DNA of 64,000 nt from Rhododendron vialii. Lineage: Eukaryota; Streptophyta; Magnoliopsida; Ericales; Ericaceae. Of this stretch, positions 44,690 to 55,313 are shown in pieces. The notes below the pieces were generated by a model, which saw only the letters and a program-made list of their open reading frames with translations, was not told the DNA's origin and did not search any database. Every line of letters begins with the position of its first letter. Position 1 is the stretch's first letter. The position numbers and the translations under genes are program-made. The stretch is from NCBI RefSeq assembly GCF_030253575.1, contig NC_080569.1, forward strand, positions 20,130,001-20,194,000, given 5' to 3'.

Positions 44690-45025
44690 ATGAAACTTTT
44701 GTTCTCAGCAGCCAAAGTTGCCCAAGTTGTTGTTTTGGTCACACTAGTCATTTTTGTAATAGCAAATTCGGTTGAAACCAAAGGTGGCCGTGGTGGAGGT
44801 TCGGGGGGTGGTGGTGGTGGACGAGGAGGAGGCAGAGGACGCGAACGGAAGCCTCCAGGAACTTGGAGTAGGGGTGGTGCAGGAGCTGTAATTATATATG
44901 GAGGGAATAATCATCATCATGGAAGTTCAATCGCCCCATCGACATCAGTGTGTTCTCGCTTCGGAGTTGATCATGGTCTACTTTTCATGATCAATCTTAT
45001 AACTTACTTTCTGATGTTTATGTAA
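44690..45025 (+). CDS. Secreted glycine-rich peptide, 111 aa
   Basis: ATG at 44690. Signal peptide MKLLFSAAKVAQVVVLVTLV.. (core about residues 11-26), then a Gly/Arg-rich domain with a G-run, a short basic proline segment (RERKPPGTW), the family's GAGAVIIYGG and NNHHHGSS motifs, a Ser/Thr linker and a hydrophobic C-terminal tail ending I-T-Y-F-L-M-F-M. It is the longest member of the cluster and appears intact. The His-rich segment could bind metal, but this is only a possibility. An ATG at 44679 opens a four-codon upstream frame whose TGA overlaps the main ATG (ATGA), which may damp translation. Together with the broken gene at 42790-43440 it mirrors the divergent pair at 21160/22254. Confidence 0.65.
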   Translation: MKLLFSAAKVAQVVVLVTLVIFVIANSVETKGGRGGGSGGGGGGRGGGRGRERKPPGTWSRGGAGAVIIYGGNNHHHGSSIAPSTSVCSRFGVDHGLLFMINLITYFLMFM

Positions 45026-45646
45026 ATCGATCCCCCTTTTGTCTGCTCTGATTCTCGAATTTATATGCTCTATCTTGAACTAATTGTTCCTGTTGACTTC
45101 GTATGTACCGTGCGAAACCATTATGTATGATCTATACATTAACAACATATATAAAGTGCATGCTGGTAATACTGAGATATAGCTGGATGCATGCATATGC
45201 ATTTATGTACATTTGTGTACATGTAGTGGTGATCGGATAGTTCCCCCCTTCGCTACTTTATATAAAGTGCGATCGAGTTTGAGAGAGCGACATAGAGAAA
45301 CAAAAATAATTGGTTGAATAGTATTGAAATCCCAAGCTCGATCGATCCTAGAGATTATAATGGTTTGGAGATCATAAAGGGAGTGACAAAAGGATCATTA
45401 TACATGTTGCGCGCGCATGTGGGAAAAGAGTAATAATCTCTTTCGAGATCAAGATCGACAAACTAACCCGGGGACAGAGTTAATAATATATTGATGCATT
45501 TATTTTTGTCATGTCATTTGAAGCACCACAAATGCTCATTGTCTTTAATTAGGTGGCATTTCTACATTCTGTAGTACAAGAATTTATGTACCTGTAGGGC
45601 ATACAGAATGAAACCAAGGAAAGCGGAGAGAAAACATCAATCTCGA
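45026..45646. other. Intergenic DNA between the peptide gene and OPT
   Basis: 3' flanks of two convergent genes. No additional gene is seen. Confidence 0.5.
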
Positions 45647-48600
45647 TCAATGGAAAACTGGACACTTTGGATTAGCAACCTTTATACCAGGGGCAGTGGG
45701 GCAACTTGCAAGAGGGCAATGATCATCTAAATCCAACCCCCACCAGCTTATCCCATTGATATTGTGACTTTGCAATGTGAAATAGCACAAAATAGCCATG
45801 AACGCGACCCCAGCATCGAGTCCAGCAGATAGAATGTAGTTGTGCCTTGCCCACCATGCCTTGAACCTCCTATACACCACGAAGTTGAAAAAAATGCCCA
45901 CAGACAACCAGCACATGTAGTTCACCGCCCTAGCAGGGAAGAAACCCCCGGCTCCTCCTATCAAAATAGGCATGTTTATGAGCTTTATCCATTTTTTGTC
46001 AGGAAATACGCGAGATAGTACCCAAACTGGGATAGGTGCCAAAATTCCAATGAGAAAGAAGTAGTTCATCTTAGGGTATAATCCAAGACGTCCAAACATG
46101 CGAAGCGGACCAACCACACCCCAGATGATTGACGCATTGTAGAAAACATCGTCTCCTGGACATGTCCATGGGCTTCCCTGAGGCAATTTAGTTGGGTCGC
46201 AGATGTTTTCTACAGTGGTGATCAGCCACCATGCCGTTCCAAAGTACACTGACGATGCAATTACAGTTCCCACTAACTTCATAAAAGCCAACAAATAAAT
46301 ATAATTATTAGTAGAGCTTAAAGTCGTTATTTTCCCATAATCTATACTTATATCAAACAAAATGTGATTTACTAGCATTTGGTTATGGTTATTTACCTGG
46401 ACAACAAACATGGACTTTGGAGGTATTTTCATGTAATGACCCAGCTTGAAATCAGATAGAAACATTATTGCTTGTGTCATGCTTATGAAACCATAGGTTT
46501 TGAAGGTAACATTGGCAAGAGGTCTCCCAGGGTACATGAAACCGATGATAAGCTCCGTGATTACATTAAGTCCTGGTGACTGTCTTGCACAGAGATTTGA
46601 AAAATGTGAATAACATGCAACATAGCAAAGGAAGTACCTGATTATGACAAGGACATATATATGACTCTAGTACTCTAGTACCTGATTTGTGGTGGCTGTA
46701 ATGACACCAATAGGCAATGTGAAAACCAGGGCCAAGGACATTGCCAGTAAAACTCCCCAGTAAGGAAGCTGTAATTGTCTTCCAAACCCTTCACAAGCAA
46801 ACATGGCTAGTGCAACTACCAACACCAGGATTGAGTAAAACCACCACTGAGGTACTTGATCATAGTTTTTCTTCATCAGCCTTGTGTGGACATCCCCGTA
46901 CTTATGTTGGAATGATGCCTTTGTTTGTTCCCAGATAGACCTGCATGCCAATGAAAATGACAGATCTCTATGATTATATGAAACCTACTTTATGCTGAGT
47001 TTACGACATTTATAGGGGAAGCAAGAATAGATACCTCCCATGGAAGAGAGCGACATGAGATAACGTAGCAGCCAATGTTGCAAAGCTTAGACCATAAGCA
47101 AATACAAAGAAGATACTCAGATGAATCTTGCTATAATCATCATATCCCTGGCGATTGAAATCAAATGTTGTCTCATTCAAAACAAGGGAAACATTGTAGG
47201 GCCTTCCGGTGGCATCATAAACGTGTGAAGAGAAAAGTGGAAATCGCCTTGCTTCAAACAAGTTGTTCCAATAGGCAATAGGGATGACTATGTACACAAT
47301 CAATACGTAGCCAACCAGTATGTTAATAATTGCGAATCCAGGAGTGGCAAGAGGGCTTCCTAGGAAACCTGCTACCGTTGACCAATCAAGTGCGAATGAG
47401 CCAATACCGAGGCCCTTTAGACCAGAACCAACTTGTTGAGCTGTTACCGAGTTCTTCCATATCAAACAAACGACAGAGATAGCAGTTATGGATGGGAACA
47501 GATAGTTTGGAACCACGTAGTATGAGAAGCTAGATACAAGGACTACAATGAAGAACTGGAGTCGCGTCAAACCTCCTTTTGGCCTTCTCTCAACATCATG
47601 CAATGCTCTGCAGTATCAAAAACAAGAAATTAAACAAATAAAACAACAAAGTGTTGGCGTGTAACTAATAAAACACCCAAACAGAGATTGAGAGAATGAG
47701 CACCTGAAGAGGGAGACCTGAACCAGATTAGCAGGCCACCACATGTGTGGAGAATCAACTAGAAACTTTCTGAAAATACCAGCCCATCCATATCCAAGCA
47801 TCTATACATGCAAGAAGTTAAAACACCCCAAGGCATCTTTTTTGAATGAGATAATTGTCTACTTGGTAATGTTCATGATGATTTTGAAGCACAGCTGATT
47901 CTCCCTCCATATTTTTTTTGTTGGTTTTCCACTTTACACAAACTAATGGCAATTTCATTCGCTGAGGAAAGAAAAACTATATGTTTTTATTCTTGTGTTT
48001 TTTTGTTCTCTTTGATTTCTACTTGCTTGGGGTTTTGGAGTTTTTGCTCCTCGTGCCTTTCCTAATATTCAAGTTATTTTCTCTTTCTTGTAACTTTTTT
48101 CCTGCATAGTTTTAACTTATAAGAATGGAAGTATAATATATTCAACGAACAGAATAGCAAAAAAGGAACAGGGATACACCTGGGTAGTTTGTGTTAACAA
48201 CATGGCTGCAAAAGGATGAAGTTCCCTGTGGTAGAAGGCCTTCACTATAGTAATAATACCCACTGCATAAACTGAATTCGAACCAGAATTCGCGAAAATG
48301 GTGATAAGGACATGCTCTTTCAAGTTGAAAGGCCCTGGGTTCAAAGAGAAGGACCATTTTGTCTTTGGGATTCGTATACTCCTGGTTGGTAGATATGCTG
48401 CCATCAGCTTCCCAATCGGAAGTACTACAATTTGGGCTGAAACAGACGATATGTATAGCGCGTTTTGGCGGTAGCCAAAGAATTGGTTCAAGAATGCCAG
48501 AAGGGCGCATGAAATAGTCCCCAAAAACCATGTCCGGAATGTCAAGCAAGGCAGTGTCGGATCATCTGTTATTGGCACTGTGAGGCGAACTTGCTCAATT

Positions 48601-49106
48601 GGAGAATCATTTACCTCATCTGTGGAGGAATTCTCTTAGTAAACTGACGGAATCTCATATACTCAAAAGTTTGCTCTTAAATTTTAGATTTCCACTTGCA
48701 CATATGTAAATTTAGCTAAGTTAGTCTAGCAACCATATTAGTCACGAAATCATGCTATTGAAAAGAAAAGTAAATGTAATCCATAGTGGTCACAAAGCTG
48801 ATGGAATCTCATAAACACAAAACTTTCTCTCAAATTAAGCAAGTTTAGCAACATATTCTGTTATTAAACATAGAGTTAAATCTAATCAAACGGCAAAATA
48901 AGAAACGTAAATCTAATTCAAATTCAGAATTAGTGAAGAGATTAACTTTACAGAACATGGTTTTGTTCAAAATCTTCATATGACAAAATTGCACACTTCC
49001 ATTATGAGAAATAGCATAAAAGACAGGAAAAGTTAAGCTCATCAGATTGTTCACCAGTGTCCAGAGTCTCTGGCTTAAGTTCCTTGGGACTAGCTGAGAA
49101 ATCCAT
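45647..49106 (-). CDS. Oligopeptide transporter (OPT family), seven exons
   Basis: Exons on the minus strand: 49106-49055, 48619-48180, 47801-47704, 47607-47035, 46940-46682, 46579-46397 and 46276-45647, all with GT-AG introns. They join to 2,235 bp, about 744 aa, the usual length for plant OPT proteins. The N-terminus is cytosolic and acidic ([16 protein letters not shown]); [13 protein letters not shown] starts the family core, followed by many membrane helices. The OPT signature [10 protein letters not shown] is in exon 2, and the KIPP signature is in exon 6 as KIPPKSMF, where many family members have KIPPR. The end is [16 protein letters not shown] proteins are proton-coupled importers of small peptides, glutathione or metal chelates at the plasma membrane; the substrate cannot be set from sequence alone. 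All frames are open, so this is an intact host gene. ATG chosen at 49106 because it joins in frame to exon 2. Confidence 0.92.
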
Positions 49107-49820
49107 GCTTTCAACAAGTGTATATGACCAACACAATCAGGATTAGGGGTGGTGTTATAATTTATGAGCTGGTATTGGCAATGGCAATAGATTTAATTGT
49201 GTTGGGCTCTACTGGCTCCCTTCTGTACTCTTCCTCTTTCTTATCTCTGTCCACATTTCCTATTTTTAGATTTCCACCCTTGGCAGTTTCAGCTGTCTCA
49301 GGAATAGTCCTGAAGCATACTGTAGGAATTAAGGTGGTTAATCAATTTTTAAAGGAAAAGGTTGGCAGGAATCAGTATCATTATTTACCCCGAAAAAGTA
49401 ATGAATATACTATGGTGAAATTATATCTACTTCTTTTTTTAATGCAAAAGATTTCAGGTCAGCTTGCGTACACCTCAGACTAATCTTTGCATCATCTCCC
49501 ATAACTATTCACATGCTTACGCGTGGGGTAAGGTGGCACCAATAATTATTGACAAGAAGAATCGAACGTAAAATCTTAGAAGGACCAAACCCTCAAGTCT
49601 CAAGTCAAAACCACCAACATAAATTTTAGGAGTGACCAAATCCCAAAATCTCATGCGAAGATCACTAGGCCAACTTTGGGTTAGATTTTACCTTCTTTGA
49701 CAGATGCTGCTCGACTGAATAATGTTTATATAACTTCCTCGATTATTGTGAATAACTATTTTAATATGCTTCTCTGTTCGGGTGTATATATATTAATTGT
49801 TACTCATATGCTTTGTATTA
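49107..49820. other. Upstream region of OPT
   Basis: Presumed promoter region. I see no clear TATA box at a convincing distance, and no gene. Confidence 0.45.
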
Positions 49821-52800
49821 AGGCTCTGTTTGTTTCGATTCGATGTAAAATGTTTTACAACTAGCGCATGCCAGTGTCTGAAGGCACGGCTCAAAGAATG
49901 CAGCATTATAATTGGTTTTGAGTGTCTTTAGCAAGTTGTGGACAGCTACCCGTGCTTACACAGACCCACATAACTTGGTCCTAACACAAACCGATTCCTA
50001 ATTAGTGGGGACCACATCGAGTAATCTAGAATTCAACAATTCCATCGAGAGTTAGCCACACTTGAAACAAAATAAATTACAAACGTCCAAATGTAATGTG
50101 ATTGCATGTCCAATAAATCATATAAAATAGTAATTACAAAATCAGACTTAGTACCAGCGAGCGATTCATCTCCGTCCTCTAACCTATTAAACACAGTTAA
50201 CCATAATACATTTCAAACCCCAATTTATCATGACTTACATCCGAATCTTCCTTCATATTCTCACTCATTCTAACCCACATCATCCCATTCAAACCCCTAT
50301 TCACTACTTACCATAATCAAATCCCCTATTCTCATCTCCTTCTAGCAATAGTAGGAGGAACTCATGTCTCGCAATATTTTTGCACAGAAACTAGAATCCA
50401 TTGCATGTGATTCTGATGCGCCCGCCCACCTCAATCACCATATTTTTCCGTAACTCTCCCATGCATTTTTTACCATCTACAACACCAACCCCTGCTTCAT
50501 ATAAACCTGATAAAAAGCAAATTAACAAAACTACAAAATGCCGAAAGCCATGTAAGAAAACAATTCCATCCTAACGTACAGTCTAATTACTTATACGGTT
50601 CCAAAATCCTCAGCAAGACATGGGCACAAAACAAAATAAAATTTTGAATTCAACAAACTATGACTTCAAAAAGAGTCGTCTCGATATATACTTACATTAA
50701 GAGGTGTTTCTCTGGCAAATCCTCCAAAGCTAGATCGTCAAATCTGTTTATTCCACCAAAGCCATAATCAACAAAACAACCCTCCTGAATATCAAAAAAA
50801 AAAAAAAACCAGCCTTCCAAATGCAGAACGCTAATTAATTCATGGCCTTACATATGCATCCATTATATAGGGCATTGCTATGACCAAAATATAACATTTT
50901 TGTGGGCGATGAAGAGAAACTATATCAATAAAATGCAGTGCACTATAATAGTGATTACATAACATAAACATGAAAATCATCGCTCCACATTATATAGATT
51001 GCCTTCCCTAGTCCAAATTTATGGGTACAAAGAATGTAAGAAATATCTGGCAAGATAAATGGAAAAACGTTACCTCATGTTTTCAAGTTTTCTCCCTCCG
51101 CAAGCGTGCATCGGCAAATCCTTTTCTTCATTGGCCCTTACTCTCTTCTTGATTAATAAACATTAACACTTTGTTTGGTTCTCCTCTCAGAAATAATTTT
51201 TCCAAAATTTTTGACTGTTTCGTTATTCGTGTTTTTTCGTCTTTAGTGATTTTTTGTCAAATTTTTTACTTTTTGGATGTACATAGCGTACCTCTATTCA
51301 AAAAGTAAAAGAGTTCGTTAAAATGTTTAAAAAAATTACTAAAGACGGAAAAATACGCAAACCTATAGAACTTTTTTATCTCAAAAATAAATCTCAAAAC
51401 TGTAAACCAAATACAGTGTAAGTGAATCAAAACCTAACATGTTAATCATGAATAGTACAAACAAAAAAAATGCCCCTGAACGCAATCACTTGCTCTTGTT
51501 CCCAGTTTAACCATTAAAATAAAGATAACTATAAAAGAAGAAACTCGGAAACACCCATAGTTTTGTGTTAGAATAAAAAATATTAAACTGTTAGAGGCAA
51601 AAAGAGAGAGAGAGAGAGAGCGATATAAAGTGAAAAAAGAGCGAGGAAGATTGTTACCGTGGAAAGTCGGTTTTGGTTGCAGTCTTTGGTCAATCGTTTC
51701 AACTCTTAAATCTATTAACTTGAAATTGATAGGAGAGACAAACGTGACCTTGCCAAAGTTACCAAAAAATGCAAAGGGCAAAAGATAAAAGAGAGACAGG
51801 AAGAGGAACTCACCGGCACGGAATCACAATGATTTGGTTTGGGAGAGATGGAGGGTTCAAAAGATGAAGATTTGGCAGCGTGAACCATGATGAAAATACA
51901 AACGTTTTATACCAATTTTGTTCGAAGCCAAAGGAAACTTTGCTTTTCACATATATAGAAGCGTTTATGGTAGAAACCTTTCTTTTTTGGTTAATTAATA
52001 ACAAATTATCTTCTAATCAAGCCATATCATCACTTATATCGTGCAAATTACCAGCCATATCATCTACGGAGTAAGTTCTAATTACCAACCATATATATCG
52101 TGCAAATTACCAGCCATTAATTTTTATTCCTATCTTCTAAATTCTAATTAATCCACCCATATCATCCCTTATATTGTGCAAATTACCTTTCCTTTTTGTT
52201 TGACCATTCAAATTACCACCTTTCTGGTTAATTAATTTTAACAACTATCTTCTAATCCCGTACCATATAGACATAGATTCTTTCCAATTACATTTCTAGC
52301 CCTACTACCCTTAAATCTTAGCCATTGAAAAAATATTTACCATCCTTTCCATATTTTCGGCTAGCTAGATAGAAGGAAGACCGAAAATTTAGAATGTGAC
52401 ATTACTACTGCATATATCATTGTACCATCCTTTCCATATTTTCGGCTAGCTAGATTGAAGGTAGGAATATTTGTATCATCCTTTTCAAATATATCGTTAG
52501 CCCTTCTACCTGTAGATCTCAGCTGTTGAAAAAATATGTATCGATCCTATGGTCCAAAATATAGGACAAAATATAGGGGATTTGAAAACCACCCATATTA
52601 TATAGATGTGAAATTTGAAAATCTTAATTGGGATCTAAATTAACGTAAAAGGATTTTTTTGTTTTGGCTGTTACATAAAAGGAAATTAGAAAGGTCAACT
52701 TACTCATTACTTCTGTAAATGTTTTATTAGGTTTCATTCATTTCACAAAATACAAATCATGCCTTAATTAAAAGGATCCCTTCAAAAAAAATTTCCAGTT

Positions 52801-52892
52801 TTGAGACAATTATCCCATAAATTTTTGGAATATTAGATTACCATGATTGGATAGGATATTTCAATTCAAATGAGCTCCTTTTGTGGTCTTGA

Positions 52893-52992
52893 AGTTTCCA
52901 GTATTTACCAAAATGCCATGTTGTAGAAGGAAGGATGAAGATAGTTTCCAGTATTTACCAAAATGCCATGTTGTAGAAGGAAGGATGAAGAC
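52893..52992. repeat. Tandem duplication of a 50-bp unit
   Basis: AGTTTCCAGTATTTACCAAA begins two essentially identical units at 52893 and 52943. Confidence 0.9.
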
Positions 52993-53231
52993 AAATCTGG
53001 ACCATCAGATTTGTATGGGTAGATAAATTTTGGACAGGCATAAATCTGAACCGTTGAAAAAGAATATTCTGTAAGATACCCGTCCTATTTTATAATATAG
53101 ATGTAAAATATCTTTCATGTAAAATATTTTTTCAGAAAATAAATTTTAAACTTTTATTTTTTGGTGTTTAGTTGGTAGATAAAAAATATTTGCAGAAGTC
53201 GAAAAAATAGTATAGATGGAGAGATAGAGAT

Positions 53232-53340
53232 GGCTTAGATAAGATGGTGGAATTCAATTCTGAAAATCGTCAAAATAATGTAGAGGGAGAAGGCTTAGAT
53301 AAGATGGTGGAATTCGATTCCGGAAATCGACAAAATAGAG

Positions 53341-53351
<11 letters not shown>
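53232..53351. repeat. Tandem duplication of a 60-bp unit
   Basis: GGCTTAGATAAGATGGTGGA starts both units (about 53232 and 53292); they differ at a handful of positions. Confidence 0.85.

Positions 53352-53414
<63 letters not shown>
53343..53414. repeat. (GA)n microsatellite
   Basis: A long GA run following the 60-bp tandem units, near the right end of the TIR element. Confidence 0.9.
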
Positions 53415-53418
<4 letters not shown>

Positions 53419-53739
53419 GTTCTCCTGTTAGTAGTGGGGTACTTTCTTTGGAGAGAGAGAGAGAGTGAGTGAGTTAGTTCTGTGGGTAAATTAGAGAGAA
53501 AACAATAGGAATTGACTGCGGGAATTTCACATGGAAGTCGCGAAAGGAATCATGAAAACAACTTACAGCCAATTACGTGGTAAGTCATTTTACGCCCATT
53601 GATGAAATTATTTTACACTTGAAAATGTTTTACTTATTATTCATCTAACCAAACACTAGAAAATGGGTAAAATAGTTTTGGGAAAAACATTTTATGTTGA
53701 AACAAACTGAGCCTAATAATTGTTACTCATATGCTTTGT

Positions 53740-54441
53740 CTGCATGAGTAATTTGATTATCTTGCCTAAACTAGTTGATTGGCCTTATTGTTAACAATTT
53801 TCTGTTGGTGGGTATACATAGATCATAAAATTAAATATTGTATGTTGTCGAATAAGGCTTGAGTGATGTCGAGGTTACCCATTAAGTTGTGATCATTCAA
53901 TTAATGTGATTGAGTAATAGACACATCTCTATTAGCACGTATTTGGATTATATCACGTGCGTTAAGTGGTGCGGGCTAATAATATAATATGTATGTAGAG
54001 ACCAATTATAGGGCCCAGTATGGTTCCATCTATTATGATGGGCTATGATGAAATCGGGGCTTATAAATAGGTGGTCAATATCTCCACTCCAAACCCTAGC
54101 CTCTTTCTCATACCATCCCATCCTCTCCCATCCATCATGTGTGAGACTAAGGTCAAGATAAAGAGAAGGGTTTTGGAGACGGAAGACGAATAACCACACA
54201 CTAAGATTTTCATCCTCCATAATGACAAGTACACATCTGGTATTATTTTCTTCAATGGTTTGACATGAGTTCTTGTTATACCCACATGCTTAGATCATCT
54301 CAGTTTTGTCCTATTAGAAAGATGATTCTTTGGATTGCATGTCTATGAAGCATGAAGAAGTATTAACTATTAACAGATCAAGCCAAGTTTTGGGTTCCTT
54401 TTCCGTCTGTTTTTATGACAGTGCGGGGTCAAATATCACGG
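53740..54441. other. Probable left part of an older copia-type insertion
   Basis: Contains CTTATAAATAGGTGG near 54060, followed by AAACCCTAG sequence, as in a promoter-bearing LTR. It lies just left of the young LTR element, and copia gag-pro remnants follow on the other side. The LTR boundaries were not found, so this assignment is an inference. Confidence 0.35.
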
Positions 54442-55313
54442 TGTCACGGGGCTATTTTTCGCCTAGAAATCTGCCCGTGATGGCACCAAGTTTGCCAACA
54501 ACTTGGTCTCAGCCAACTAGTGTTTACACACACACCCGATATGTTTGAACGTCTAGGAACACACTCAAGAGTTACGGGAACCGTCCCAACCTTTATTAAG
54601 CACCAACTCACAAAGGATTACACTCAAGAACCTAGACAGAACAACCCTCTGCCTTAGGCTACGAAAATGCTTGCCTAAATAGGCTTACAATCATAAAAAC
54701 GTGGCCACTAAGTACATGAGATCATGGGGCCAACCCATGATCTTGCAGTTGACACCCCCAACTGCCCTAGGGCTGTGCTGGCACTGCCAGAATCTGCCAG
54801 CACACTGAACTGTGAAACTGCCTGGAGATAACTGCCGGTAACTGCCCGTTTCTGCCTTGGACACCTGTCCCATGCTGCCAGCAACACATGCAGCCCATTT
54901 CTGCCTTGGACACCTGTCCCACGTTCCCAGCAACATGTACAGAAATGCTGTTAACCGTCAATAACCGTTTTGCCCGAGCCAACTCAAGCCTGCCTCTGTT
55001 TTGCCCGAGCAAACTCAAGGCTGCCTGGCCAATTTCGTGATCCAACCCCAGCTCCCAATACTTAGCCGTTTTCCTCGATTGCCTTGTCCCACAAGCCTGC
55101 TTCCCGTTTAGCATCCCTGCCTCGATATCATCGGGCCATCATGTGCATCACGACTGCCACTTGCCTTAGGGACCAGTGTCGACACCAACCGACACCGTCG
55201 GGTCACCTTGTAAAGACATGCCTGCCTCATGCCTTCGTTTCCACCGGTTGGCTAGGGTGCAAGGTGCCACCGCTAGCCAAGCTTAGCAAGCCTTGGAAAT
55301 CAAGGTGCTAACA
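54442..55313 (-). repeat. 3' LTR of the gag-only element
   Basis: 872 bp, almost identical to 57191-58062. It encodes the last few residues and stop of the gag-protease frame. Confidence 0.92.

Larger units (their letters stand above)
49821..53714. mobile_element. 3.9-kb non-autonomous TIR element
   Basis: The left end AGGCTCTGTTTGTTTCGATTC continues to GTAAAATGTTTTACAAC; the right end inverted reads AGGCTCAGTTTGTTTCAACAT then AAAATGTTTTTCCC. A 23-bp direct repeat, TAATTGTTACTCATATGCTTTGT, lies just outside each terminus (49794-49816 and 53717-53739), a few bases from the ends. No transposase or other recognisable protein is inside; the interior is AT-rich with several local tandem repeats. 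The TIR style is common in plant MITE-like elements, but the superfamily is not clear because no short, exactly abutting target duplication is visible. Confidence 0.65.

Noticed and set aside
54691-55114. Overlapping 81- and 115-codon frames, repeated identically at 57440-57863
   Set aside because: They are the two LTR copies of the young element; the identity reflects the LTRs, not a duplicated gene.
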